From positions 24,935,887 through 24,999,886 of the forward strand of contig OY294048.1 in assembly GCA_958510825.1 (NCBI GenBank): a stretch of 64,000 bases of DNA, given 5' to 3'. Shown in pieces: positions 24,178 through 35,057 of this stretch (position 1 is its first letter; each line of letters opens with the position of its first letter). This stretch comes from Brachypterus glaber. Its lineage: Eukaryota; Arthropoda; Insecta; Coleoptera; Kateretidae. The translations under genes were made by a program, and so were the position numbers. A model generated the notes under the pieces. It was not told the DNA's origin, searched no databases, and saw only the letters and a program-made list of their open reading frames with translations.

Positions 24178-24295
24178 AAGGGAACATTTAAGTATTAGGT
24201 AACGCAAATTTTGATCATTTTAGATCCCCCCCTGTAACGCTATTTTCCTATACCATTAACATGGGCGTAACACTCCAAAATGACGCAGGACGCCG
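24178..24295. mobile_element. Truncated miniature element of the GGGAACGTTCAAGTA family
   Basis: It starts GGGAACATTTAAGTATTAGG and continues through GATCCCCCCCTGTAACGC and CCATTAACATGGGCGTAACAC, the reverse of the complete copy at 30383-30530. It lacks the far terminus. Confidence 0.65.
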
Positions 24296-25712
24296 TCTGG
24301 AAATAACTAAAATAATTCATTTGGAGAAGCTTTAAAATTATTTTAACATTTTTCCTAAAAATTTTCTTTAAAAAAATAATTTTAGCAGGCGCAGCGCCGC
24401 GGCGCGCCGTCGTAAATCTTTCGTGGGATGGCGCGCCGCCTCCTCCGCGCACAGAGGGCCAGGGAAAAAAAAGTGGACAAAATTCTGAATTTTTGCATAC
24501 GGCTATTTTTGATACCGCTGATTTCGAATAAAATAATGAAAAAATTCAAAAAAAAATTTCCGCGCCACTAGGGTGGTCCAAAATTTTATTTTTCTTTCGA
24601 TCTTTATAAAAATGTGTCAAATGTCTTTTTTTGATTATGTTTATGTAGACCAATGTTCATAACCTAAAAATTCAAAATGGCGGAGTCAATATGACTCATC
24701 GGTTTTTGAACCTTTACTGTATTTGCACGAAATCGGGTATAATTTTTTTTGAAAAGTCTTCAGTTTTGGAGAAATACTTAAAATTAAAGTACTTAATATG
24801 AAAAATATATAATCAAACTTAAAAATTAATTTAATCCCCTATTTTTGTGAAAATCTTTATTTCAACGTATTATGTCATCTGTAAAATAAACTATTTTTTT
24901 TAATCATAGAATATGTACTTAATTATCCTCAGATATGTCTAAAATTATATTACATAATTAGTAAAGTATATATTTGAAGTGCTGAATCCTAAGCTGGCTT
25001 CAGAATTTGTCTTTATACTAGAATTTTAAGAATAATGGGCCTGAAAATATTAATATTTATCATTCTTGGCCTTTTACTTTTATTTACCTTGGAAACCAGA
25101 CCAGATAGATTAAATATGGTTCCGATGAATTTCGCAGCTTAAATTTAAGCCTATGTTGAATTTAGAAAAAAAAAGTTTGCTACTTTGTGTTTTTATGTTG
25201 TTTTTATTCGTGCTTTATAACTTATAAATTATAAGTTATGGAAAGGGAACCACGCAACAAATTTAAGAAAAAAATAATATTTTAAAATTTATAAATAAGG
25301 ATTATTTTCAATATAGAAGTATTTCAAACTTTTAGATAATTAGGTTAACTAACCTAAATTTTGTCGATATTTTTGTTATGTTTTATGTTTTGTTTTAATT
25401 ATTTGAGTGTTTTTTTTTAATGTTTCTATGTATAAATTCGTATTTAATAAAAATAATTAAGTGTTTAAAATTTAATATTTAATTTAATTTTGTCCAATTT
25501 GTTTTTAATGTTTCTATGTATAAATACGTATTTAATAAAAATAGTTACGTGTTTTAAATTTTAATATTTTATTTTATTTTGATTTTTTCCAGAATTTGTG
25601 GACAAAATCAGTTTTTTTGATTTTGTCCAGTCCGCCAAAATTTGATTACTTCCGTCCAGTTTTGTCCACTTGGACAAAATCAAACAACCCTGATAGCAGC
25701 ATTTTCAAAATA
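24296..25712. other. Noncoding stretch with a partial copy of the 8729 foldback arm
   Basis: GTGGACAAAATTCTGAATTT (24473), GATACCGCTGATT and CGCCACTAGGGTGG match the arm of the 8729-10769 element. The remainder is AT-rich. Two direct copies of a TGTTTCTATGTATAAAT-containing segment lie at 25420 and 25508. A small GC-rich island (GCGCAGCGCCGCGGCGCGCC) is at 24389. No gene is seen. Confidence 0.6.
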
Positions 25713-26012
25713 TTACATCAGAGTTGACGTGAAAACATCGCGTCGCGACGCATCGCTACGCGACAAATGACAAGCGCCTGAATGCAGGACTCTATGCAGG
25801 AGTTTGTTTTGGTTTTTTCTTGGTTTGTTTTTTTTTTTAATGAGGAGGCCTTGGTTTACGTTAACGTTGGTTTGGCGTCTATTTGGTGTTTTTTTTTTTT
25901 GTAAAAAAATCTTTTTTATTTGAAATAACATACTGAAAAACGGTCAGAGCACGCGCGTGCGCATGCGTAGTTTATCAAAACGTTGCATAAAGCTGCACAT
26001 AGGCGCTCCTGA
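25713..26012 (-). repeat. Dispersed repeat, about 260 bp (copy 1, inverted)
   Basis: This is the reverse of the segments at 33490-33720 and 34285-34540. Shared blocks include TTAACG.TGGTTTGGCGTC, GCATGCGTAGTTTATCAAAA and AAAGCTGCACATA. The open frame inside it is Lys/Asn-rich and not a gene. Confidence 0.7.
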
Positions 26013-26052
26013 CAAATGGAGCTACTACTTTCTAGCTTAGTGGGGCAGTATA

Positions 26053-26801
26053 CCCGGACAACATTCATAAACTCATATATGCCTCATGAGAGCATCATGT
26101 TATGATTTCCACGTTTTGTACTCATACGAACATCATGATGAGCACATCTCATGATTTTGTGATCATGTTGTGAGTTTGTTATGAGTGTGTCATGAGGTGT
26201 ATACATTTAACGTTAAATCATTAAATGATGTCACAATGACTTCCACGTGAAATAGCAAATGTTCCCCGGGACCCGATTGAGAACGATTGCCGAATAGTAC
26301 AGGCTCCTGTAATGTTTCAATTTCAGTGCACTTGACAGCGTTATGCTATAGGTGGCGCCACATGTTGTTTTCTACCACTAACTAAAGTTTTTAATCGAAT
26401 AAAGGTATACTAGTATTAAAAGGCAGCTGTCTTTATAAGGATATACTACTAGTAATAACTAGTAATTAACTTACTGGTGAGCTAATTCGATACACATTAT
26501 CAGATTGGTATGGAGAGCTATAGATATCTGGAGACTAGCCTAAAAAAGTCTGTTGATTTTTTCGTTATTTTTTTGGTATCTCTTCGCGTTTTCAAGATAT
26601 GAGCAAAAAGGTGTGTGTGTGTGTTTCTTTTTTTTTTATTTTAAATTTCATGCGCATTCCGTAGACCGCTGCTAGATCTTCATGACATGATCTCGTAATG
26701 ACTCCACAATGAGGAGTCATCTGTATGTGTTCATGAACTCAGAGAAAATCATTAAATGATGTCATAATGACTTCCACGTGAAATAGCAAATGTTGTCCAG
26801 G
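26053..26801. mobile_element. TIR element with subterminal CTCATGA motif array
   Basis: The ends are CCCGGACAACATT and AATGTTGTCCAGG, flanked by TA on both sides. The first 130 bp inside carry many CATGA/TCATG palindromic motifs, and the right end carries more. A 47-bp direct repeat beginning ATCATTAAATGATGTCA lies at about 26215 and 26748. No transposase. Its architecture resembles the elements at 30642 and 38433. Confidence 0.7.
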
Positions 26802-26865
26802 TATGTATTGCAATACATTTAAAAAATAAATATGGCCCATATCTGCACATACCCCGTTAAAAAAA

Positions 26866-26935
26866 AACAAGTAGAGACCAGTAGGATCCAGTAGATTCCG
26901 ATTTGTTTTCTACTGGTCTCTATTGTTTTTTTACA
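26866..26935. repeat. Small hairpin
   Basis: AACAAGTAGAGACCAGTA pairs with TACTGGTCTCTATTGTTT about 35 bp downstream. It lies just beyond the splice donor of frataxin exon 1, inside intron 1. Confidence 0.6.
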
Positions 26936-26958
26936 GGGTAGTTCCAAAATGAACTTAC

Positions 26959-27252
26959 ACTGTATGATACATCAGCTGTGTGGAGATTAGATGCCTCAAT
27001 TAACTCTTCAAAATAATCATTTAGTGATTCTAGTGTTTCTTCACAAACAGCTTCAAATTTAAGTGACTCTAAAGTTGTCGTTTCTTGCTGCGTTGAGAAA
27101 TTGTGTACTTTATTTACATAACTATTATTTCTTATATTAAACAAAACACCAATATTTGTGTTATTAATATTTAAACTAATTCTTAAATTGTTACGAATCG
27201 GTTTTAATAATATATTTCTACTAACTTTATAAAAACGAAGTAGTTTATACAT
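26959..27252 (-). CDS. fh: Frataxin homologue, exon 1
   Basis: The frame starts at 27252 and encodes 98 residues. The first 60 or so are rich in Arg, Asn, Leu and Ile and poor in acids (MYKLLRFYKVSRNILLK), as in a mitochondrial presequence. After STQQETTT begins the frataxin fold: LESLKFEAVCEETLESLNDY, then FEELIEASNLHTADVSYS, the first acidic helix used for iron and Fe-S scaffold contact. A textbook donor GTAAGT follows the last codon (26953-26958 on the plus strand), phase 0. The remaining exons, holding the beta sheet with the conserved Trp, are expected at lower coordinates, and I do not find them, so the intron must be long or they lie outside the window. Frataxin acts in mitochondrial iron-sulphur cluster assembly. 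Base composition is ordinary for this genome. Confidence 0.85.
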
Positions 27253-27737
27253 TTTGTTTAAAATATAATAGCTATAACTGTGAAAATAACATATAAATAA
27301 AGCTAGGTTAGACGTAGAGCTAACTGCATATATTAACCTCTATATACGTAACTTGAATGGGTGACCTTGAACTATGTTTTAAATGGCCTTGTAAAAAACA
27401 ACCACCAGTAGCGCTGCGATCAGGGCGATTTGCAGCGAGGAGCCTGTGTTAACCGCATCAGTTAGTACAAATATTTAAAATGACAGATCTCGCTAAACAC
27501 GTTGATTTGACGGTTTTGTAAACCTTTTTGAAATTGGTTTAGGTATGTATTTTATTCTCACAAAAACACTAGTAAATAGAAAATACATAACGGGTTACTG
27601 CGGTTGCCTCGCTGAAATTCACCTACAGCTTTGTGTGACAGCCATTTTTACTTTTGTTATTTGCAGGAATACAATTGTTATGGTCGTCGTGTTCGCTTGT
27701 TTAATATTAGAAATTCAGTATTTTAATCAAAAACAAA
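27253..27737. promoter_or_regulatory. Probable shared promoter region between divergent genes
   Basis: These 485 bp separate the frataxin start (minus) from the possible small spliced gene (plus). They contain a GC-richer block around 27405-27455 (AGCGCTGCGATCAGGGCGA), unlike the flanks. No TATA box is recognisable. The regulatory role is inferred from the divergent layout. Confidence 0.4.
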
Positions 27738-28806
27738 ATGACGAGAGAAGAAAAAGTTTGTGACAGACTGAAGAAAGTGTGAAAAATCCAGGTTCAAGGT
27801 GAGGTCTTCGAAGAAAGACAGTAGCATCACTTTATTTATCAGGTATTTTATCTAGTTATTAGTATTTTTGCACTCAATCCTTTAAGTGGTTGATAATAAT
27901 ATGTATATTGTAAAATTGAATTCTTGTCAAGTCCAAAACTTGTCAGCTGTTTTTTGCACTTGGCAGTATAATAAATCCTATTTTTTTTTTAGTGGACCTT
28001 ACTGAAGTGCAATTACCTGAGGATTATGTACCAAGAAAAATTAGGAAACTTGGGACAGGTAATTTTTTTAAGCTTATATCTAGATATTAACATGTACAGT
28101 GCCATATGATGCATATTTAGGTGTGTTCGTTGGTTCCTGCACTTTACAGTTGAACACAGTCATTTGTCATGTTAAAGAATTGAAAAAAGAATACAGTACT
28201 TATTTGGTTGAGTAAAAAGTGTATGTCAATGTAAGAAGGTGCAGTCCTAACGAACAGACTTATTTAAATAACTAATTAGTGCCTCAAAAATTCGCCATTG
28301 TGGGAGCATGTCGAGCCATATGGCTTGACATATATGTGTGCCTCAACATGTACTATTGTGTGTTGTGGTTTTATAGTAGTGCTTTGGATTTTATATATTT
28401 ATATGGCACAAAATTCAACGTGGCCTTTAAGCCAGAAAATTTAATTTTTTTTTTCAATAAAAAATCTTTTTTTTTTAATAAAAAATCTTTTTTTTATGTT
28501 AATTTTTTTTATTCATTTTTCTTAAGTATTTGGGAAAATGCAATATACCATTTACTATGTATAATATATAATGGAATCGTAGCATTACATATCTTAACGG
28601 CTTGTTTTTAAAGTAATATCAACATCCCCGATAAATATACATCTGCAAAAAATGCGTAAACCTAGGTCATAGAGCATTGGAAATTAAATCATCACAATCC
28701 TAATCTTACCATGGACATGACCAAAAATATGCTAATTATAAATTATTTATTTTCAGAGGAGCCTGCATGCTCGGCAGAGTTGGATATTGTTGTCAATATT
28801 GAATAG
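27738..28806 (+). pseudogene. Possible small spliced gene (three exons), status uncertain
   Basis: Exon A starts at ATG 27738 (MTREEKVCDRLKKV) and ends at 27798 before GTGAGG. Exon B is 27993-28058, preceded by a long T tract and AG, followed by GTAATT, and encodes DLTEVQLPEDYVPRKIRKLG. Exon C is 28757-28806, after TTTTCAG, encoding EEPACSAELDIVVNIE and a stop. Phases agree across both introns. A TGA at 27780 in exon A interrupts the joined frame, so it is a pseudogene, translation starts elsewhere, or the base is wrong. I do not recognise the product. Confidence 0.4.
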
Positions 28807-28866
28807 AATTTCAATGGTACGTGTGAATAGGCCTGAATAAAGCACGGTGCCACAGAACACCCACCA

Positions 28867-29763
28867 GGGTATGTATTCTCGGGCTCGAGAGAACGCATTC
28901 CCGGGAGAAAGGTAGTGTGGGTTGCATATTCTTTCTCTCGAAACGCAAAACTACTTATTCTTGAACTTCACTTCGCACGAAAATTGAGGAACTTTACTTC
29001 TACTACTCGGGATCGTGAGAAGCGGTCGTTCACGGAAATTTTGACATATAAGTTAATCGCGCGCATTCGAACATAACCCTATTTTTGCTTTCGTTTTGTG
29101 TTGTTAATTTGAATACCGTTTTGTTTTATAATAGTTAATCGTAATTAATAAAAGTTTTTTTATATTTATAAATTATTATACATTATTATACATATAATAA
29201 TAATAATAATATAACGATGGACGATTTGGAAATTGTGGGGGCTGTTGCCCTTTTGGGAGATCTGCAAGATGCGGAAGATCAAATGGAGAACGAATAACGG
29301 GAAGTGTTGGCTAGGGCCGACCCTTTCCAACTTTCCAACAAAAAAATTATAGTAAATTCAGGGCTAAACAGCCCACTATTGACAAGAGGGTTGTCCTGAA
29401 TAAAATTTTAAAGTATTTTTTTTTTGTTGGCTGCTGGTGGGCGCAGAGCTTTTTCTGTTTTTATTCTCATTTCTTACACATTATGTTTTAGATATTAATT
29501 ATAAAAATTATTCAAACCACAGAAACTTGTTTACAAATAATGAAAATAATTACAGCCTGCGCACGCAAACTCGTTTCGCATAATCTGATTGGTTAAAATC
29601 CGCTAAAATACTTGGAAACGCTGCAGCCGGCTGTAGAGATCCCATCACGCTCACTAATGTTCAAGAATAGCATTTTTTAACTTTGGGGAACTTTGATATG
29701 ATGTGATCAGTTCCCTTCCTACGAAAATTGTTCACGTTCTCTCGAGTCCAAGAATAGATACCC
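28867..29763 (+). mobile_element. Harbinger-like non-autonomous element
   Basis: The ends are GGGTATGTATTCTCGGGCTC and the complement of GGGTATCTATTCTTGGACTC, with further pairing through GAGAGAACG. A short frame at 29217 (MDDLEIVGAVALLGDLQDAE) followed by ADPFQL resembles the start of Harbinger transposases, but it is cut short. No 3-bp duplication is seen. The element is 897 bp. Assignment to Harbinger is tentative. Confidence 0.5.
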
Positions 29764-30224
29764 AGAAGCCCAAGCCCCATGTTAAAGTTAGGCAACACAT
29801 AATACCACGAATGGTATGTGTCGCCGCCCTATGAATGATATGCGAAAACTAAACATCAGCTGGCACATAATGGCGGCTTATTCAAATTAAAAATAATATT
29901 TTTATTTTTTTTGGACCATTACTTTGATTTAGGCATTCGACAAAATTGCCGAACGCCTAAATCAATATGATTGTGTGGGTAATAAAAAAAACAAGAAATT
30001 AATAAGGTATTTTTTTTTTAACAAAATTGTAATATAACTATAATACAAACTCTATGTAAATACCTAAAAAAAATATATAAGTATAAAGAAAAATAGTTTA
30101 TCAAACAGGTGCGTAGATATGGGGGGGGGGGTTAGAGGGGGTATTTACCCCCCAAGAGTCTTTGTTATATATTTTTTTGTTATTTTAAATAAAAAATTGA
30201 AAAATTAAAATAATGGGTGTTTTT
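29764..30224. other. Noncoding stretch
   Basis: This holds a hairpin at 29929-29968 (ATTTAGGCATTCG and CGAACGCCTAAAT) and a 12-base G run at 30121. No gene is seen. Confidence 0.6.
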
Positions 30225-30382
30225 TGCTTGGGTCGCCAAATTTTGTACAAACGCCCAGGGACAAAGCCTTTTTTTTTCGGAGGTCGAGGGGTGTTGTTTT
30301 TGTTTTGGTAGGGGCGCCAACTTTTGTAGAAACGCTTTTTTTTTTTGGAGGGTGTTTTTGTTTTGTTTTGGTAGGGGCGCTA

Positions 30383-30530
30383 AGGGAACGTTCAAGTAAC
30401 GTAACGCTCCTATGGGGGGTGGGGTCATTTTGAAGTGTTACGCCCATGTTAATGGTATAGGAAAATAGCGTTACGGGGGGGGGGTCCAAAATGATTAAAA
30501 TTTGCGTTACGTAATACTTGCACGTTTCCT
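30383..30530. mobile_element. Miniature element, GGGAACGTTCAAGTA family (complete)
   Basis: The ends are AGGGAACGTTCAAGTAACGT and the complement of AGGAAACGTGCAAGTATTAC. The interior holds CCATGTTAATGGTATAGG. It lies in a minisatellite unit whose two halves flank it. Relatives are at 21461 and 24178. Confidence 0.7.
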
Positions 30531-30641
30531 AAGGTGGGCGTCAAATTTTGTAGAAACGCTCAGGGACAAAGATTTTTTTTCGGAGAGTGCTTTTTTTGTT
30601 TTGGTAGGGGCGTCAAATTTTGTAGAAACGCTCAGGGACAA

Positions 30642-31840
30642 CCCAGTCCGCAGAACCTCGTCAAAATGACGTCATAATCTGGTGACTTTTCTCCAGATAT
30701 GACGTGACTATATAACGACAATATGACGTGAAAATGACCTCCTAATGTCACAGACCGATGACGTGATATATCTGACGTCATTTTTACGTCATTATTACGA
30801 CGTGAATTTCACGTCTTAAAATATTTTTTATTTACCCAGAAAACCACTGAATATTATTGTGTAAGTGTATATATTGACCACACTATGATAACAATGTTAC
30901 ATGATCTAATATAGATGTAAACAAAATATAAATTCTACAGAGATATCACTTGGTATGGAAACAGTAACCAAACTTCTTGACTATTTTAAAATGGCTTTTA
31001 CTTCTTTTACCTCTTCGCTTAATTTTCGCACTTCTTTATAGATATCCTCTAAACCTAAAATAATAAAAAAATTATTATGTTGTAACTGTCTAATTAAATT
31101 AATATAGTGTAAAATACCCATAAAAATAGGCCCTAGAACGACAATAAACCATTACAATTACAATAAAAAATAATGTTATAAGTTATTTCAATATTTAGGG
31201 TGTCCCCAGTTCGCAACTATCATAGTCATAGTTATTCAAGGTACTTACCCACGAAAATATAAGGAAAATCCTCGGAAAAACCAAAAACAAACAAAAGAAA
31301 AACTCAAAACAATCACGTAGAGCTAGCGTCCGTGTTCTGACAAGATTCAAGATGGACGTGTACTGAGCGCGCAGCCAAAAATAAGAGCGCGAAATTTAAA
31401 TTATACATAGTCGAAATTAATTAATTTTGACACATAAGAAAAAAAAATATGCATACATAAATTGTAGTTTAGGTAGCTACGTAAAATATAAAAAAAAGTG
31501 TAAGTACCATATGCGTTTGAGTAAAGGGAGTTACTTAAACAATAAACGATATTTTATTTTTGATGATTTTTTTTACATACCATACCATAATAACTAAAAA
31601 AATGCTTTCTGAGTACTACGTATTGCAGAATATACACCACGTTGGTGTTTTTTAATAAAAATAATAAAAGTATAATATATTATATCACCAAGAAAAGTCG
31701 GCAATATGACGTGATTAAATGACGTCTGAAATTCGTCAATTAACTGACGTCAAAATGTCGTCGATCATTGGTCGACTGACGTCTATTGACCAGTAATCAC
31801 CAGATTTTGACGTCATTTTGACGTGCCTCTGCGGACTGGG
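30642..31840. mobile_element. TIR element with subterminal TGACGT motif arrays
   Basis: The ends are CCCAGTCCGCAGAACCTC and the complement of CCCAGTCCGCAGAGGCAC, with pairing continuing through GTCAAAATGACGTCA and TCTGGTGA. TGACGT/ACGTCA motifs are packed in about 30665-30815 and again in 31695-31830. The middle is plain AT-rich sequence. It sits inside a minisatellite unit (GGGACAA left, AAAGC right). No transposase was found. Confidence 0.75.
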
Positions 31841-32229
31841 AAAGCTTTTTTCTGAGGGTGTTTTTTTTTGTTTTGGTAGGGGCGTCAAATTTTGAATGAA
31901 AAATTTTATTTTAGAAAGGAAAAAAAATTACATTTTTAATAGCTGGGCCCCATAGGCTAGAAATCTCACTAGCCTTGGGCTTCCCAGTCCGACACTGGAG
32001 GCTGACTACTCGCTACTAATACATCAAATCCCCCCCACCCTACTTTTTGTTTTGTAACTTGACCTCTGACCCCATGGTGAATAGCCCCTAAAGAAGTAGT
32101 TCTTTATAAAGAGCTAGTGAAAAATATTATGAAAATAATTCAGCTGATATCCTGGGACAGGTCCGTAACCAAAAAAAAATCTAGGGGAGCTCAGCCCCCA
32201 GGGTTACAAAAAAGAAAAAATACCTTCAT

Positions 32230-32600
32230 GAAAAAATGCTTTGTCCCTGACGATTTCTACCAAACTTGGCGCCCCTGTAAAACAAAATTGGCGCTCCAAA
32301 AAAATACCAGGGGATCAGCGAAAAAAAATTGTCGCCCCAAAAATTAAAAAAGCTTTGTCCCTAGCGGTTTCTGCCAAACTTGGAGCCCCTGCAAAAAAAA
32401 TGCTGCCCCAAAAATTACCTTTACGAAAAAAAAGTTTACCCCCTGACGGTATCTACCGAACTTGGCGCCCCCTGCAAAAAAAATGGCGCCCTAAAAATTA
32501 CCTTCAAGGAAAAAGGCTTTGTCCTTGACGGTTTCTACCAAACTTGGCGCCCCTGCAAAAGAAAATTGGGGCCCCAAAAAATACCAGGTGGGCTCAAACC
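32230..32600. repeat. Minisatellite, forward array, four units of about 105 bp
   Basis: TTTGTCCCTGACGATTTCTA, ACCAAACTTGGCGCCCCTG and CCCCAAAAATTACC recur at about 32240, 32355, 32440 and 32518. It is the reverse of the array at 30225-31910. The overlapping open frames are translations of the repeat. Confidence 0.85.
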
Positions 32601-33489
32601 AAGGCCGGGGGGGCTGTCCTGGGATCCCATTAAGTTGAATTGTATCTTCCTTTATCCATCTTGTCTTATCTCCAACTTTTCCTAAAAAAACAAGAGGTGT
32701 TTAAATAATTGGACAAGTATGACTTTGTTACTAACAAATAGTTATTATTTCAGGGTGGGAATAATTTTTTTTAAAGAAATTATGCGCATATCTAGGGGGG
32801 CTTAAAATAATAAAAAATACTGCTGTTGACAAAAAAAAACAGAGATGATATAAGGAGGTCTGTGTGGTTAACAAAGGTCCCTAGAGACCAGGTGTTGGGG
32901 GCTATGAACCCCATACTGAACAAACAAAACTAAAAACTAAATAAAAATGGGGCATTTTGGTATTGTATGTCAATTCTCTTATACACTTGCTAGAGGCTGG
33001 CGGGAGAAATATTTTTTATGTCAATGTTCATGTTGAAACCAAATAGGGCCTGTTTGGCATATATAGTAATGATTTTATTTAAAAATACTCATACTAACAA
33101 AAAACAAATACTAAATTGTGACCTTCCAATAAAGAACAAATTTCATGACATAAATTAAAATTGTCAAGGGCATTCTAGTACTAAATAATAAAACAATATT
33201 AAGCGATATTTATTAATGTATTTAAACAAATTCAGGTGTACTTACTTTTAATAGAAAAATCTATGACCCTTGTTTCTTCTAACTTTTTGGTCTTATCAGC
33301 TATCAATCCAATCAAACATTCGTTTATTCATTCCATAGTACTGTAATTAGTTAAACATAATTGTTATTTTGCTTTATATTTATAATTATTGCTAGCTTTT
33401 TTATTTTACTTACTTTTATTCACATGTTAAAGAATAGGCGCCAAAAGCAACAGTATTTATAGGTTATGTCAAACCACAGAAAAATCGTG
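32601..33489. other. Noncoding stretch
   Basis: AT-rich with no recognisable gene or repeat relationship within the window, apart from scattered homopolymers. Confidence 0.6.
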
Positions 33490-33720
33490 ACAGCAGCGCT
33501 TAAGTGCAGCTCTTTATGCCGCGTTTTGATAAACTGCGCATGCGCCGACCGTTTATCGATATATTATTAAAAAACATTTTTTTACCAAAATAACACCAAA
33601 TAGACGCTAAAACTAACGTTAACGTAAACCAAGGTCCCCTCATTAGAAAAAAGAACACCAAAGAACAAAAAACCAAAACAAGCTCCGGCACGGAGAGCTG
33701 AAATTAGGCGCGCTTGTATA
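33490..33720 (+). repeat. Dispersed repeat, about 260 bp (copy 2)
   Basis: CGCTTAAGTGCAGCTCTTTA, GCCGCGTTTTGATAAACTG and ACAAGCTCCGGCACGGAGAG are shared with 34285-34540 and, in reverse, with 25713-26012. It is noncoding. Confidence 0.75.
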
Positions 33721-34284
33721 GTGACGGTCCAAGGTTGGCGAGTAGAAGAGGTTAGCTCAACATACGTAAACATTATTTTTTAACAGAAAAAACATTATAT
33801 TATAATAAACTACATGTTTAAAGACGATAAAAAATGTAATAAATAATAACAATAAAAATAAAAACATATAAATAGTTAAATTCAACGAGGGGATTGAGGG
33901 GTGCGAGCCAACCTTGTTTTTTTATATCTCCAACATCACGAATTAAACACCCAGCGCCATCTAAGAATGATATGCGAAACTATTAATTCCTTGTTGCTAG
34001 GTCTGTAATACCAGATGATACCCCCTGCACGGTGCTTTAAGCACCAGAGATAAGTTGGTCTCTGAAAGCACCAAGATGAAAATTCCCTATAAAGTTACCA
34101 AATCGCACCACCTAGTGTGAAAAATTTGAACCCCCCAGAATAAAGAATGCGATTAATGGCTGCCATTCATATTAGCCACTTGTTCAGACCCCATTCCTGT
34201 TCCCCCACTCCTCTAGTTCATTGGCACATAAGCGCTCCTCTTGCGCATACCGATGTGCGCATTCTATAACTTACTAATTTTTTG

Positions 34285-34540
34285 CACTAGATGCAGGAGC
34301 GCTTATGTGCAGCTCTTTATGCCGCGTTTTAATAAACTGACCGTTTTTCAATATATTATTTTAAATAAAAAACATTTTTTTTACAAAAAAAAACTTTAAA
34401 CAGACGCCAAACCCGACGCCAAACGTTAACGCAAACCAAGGCCTTCTCATTAAAAAAAAAACACCAAACAACAAAAAACCAAAACAAACTCCGGCACAGA
34501 GAGCTGCTATTAGGTGCTTGTCTAGATGCAGCCGCCATCT
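34285..34540 (+). repeat. Dispersed repeat, about 260 bp (copy 3)
   Basis: Direct copy of 33490-33720, sharing GTGCAGCTCTTTATGCCGCG and AAACTCCGGCACAGAGAGCT. The two lie about 800 bp apart. Confidence 0.75.
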
Positions 34541-34708
34541 TTTATTTTGTGTTCGTTTGTATTTTACCGTGTAAATTTGTGTTTTACCGTGTAACCGGCA
34601 ATCAAAAATAATTGGCACTTCAAAAAAATTTAAATCGAAGTCCATAAAAGTATTCCCTCCTACGACCGACCAAAACTATTTTTTGGTCTCTCAAGTGTTA
34701 CGTGTTGG

Positions 34709-34763
34709 ATGAAAATGGAAATTGAAAATGCACCAACTAACGGTGAAAAAAGAACACGTGAAG
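34709..34763 (+). CDS. Possible first coding exon of an unidentified host gene
   Basis: ATG at 34709 opens MKMEIENAPTNGEKRTREG and runs into GAAG followed by GTATTT, a usable splice donor. A short, charged N-terminus ending in KRTRE is seen in some hnRNP-type RNA-binding proteins, but that is too little to name it. No second exon is found downstream, where LINE and hAT-like repeats follow. It could be chance. Confidence 0.25.
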
Positions 34764-35057
34764 GTATTTATTTCTGATCTTATGTCGAACTGATCATTGC
34801 GGATCTACGTAAAAATATGCCATTCAGTAGTTTAAACAGCTATCTGTACACTCATATTTATAAAAAAGCCATTTTATTTTTTTTTTGAGCTATCAAAAAT
34901 TTTAGGTTGACCATGTTTTGTCCCCGGAAACCGGGGGCGGCCATGAGTTTTTACTAAATTAGGTCTGTTTACAATTTTTTATGAAATTGAGTTTGGCTGC
35001 ATTACTTAGGGTGACCATATGAATTTTTTAAATTTTTTGATGTTTTACAGTTTAACT

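Larger units (their letters stand above)
24151..26052. repeat. Short inverted repeat pair, about 30 bp arms
   Basis: TATACTGCCCTACTAAGCTA (24151) is mirrored at 26022-26052 by a sequence whose complement is TATACTGCCCCACTAAGCTA, with further pairing into AGAAAG.AGTA. It may be the termini of an element covering the interval. No duplication was established. Confidence 0.5.
30225..31910. repeat. Minisatellite, reverse-oriented array
   Basis: Units contain GGTAGGGGCGCCAACTTTTG, TAGAAACGCTCAGGGACAAA and a T-rich GGAGGGTGTTTTTG block. At least four units lie between 30225 and 30640 and part of one at 31841-31910. The same unit in opposite orientation forms the array at 32230-32600. Two TIR elements (30383-30530 and 30642-31840) have inserted in it. 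Open frames across it are repeat translations. Confidence 0.75.

Noticed and set aside
28279..28611. 110-residue plus-strand frame after exon B of the candidate gene
   Set aside because: Composed largely of Phe/Lys from T and A runs; lies within the presumed intron and has no motif.
32117..32685. Overlapping plus-strand frames of 76-101 residues with repeated LGAP/TKLGAP peptides
   Set aside because: They are translations of the four-unit minisatellite.
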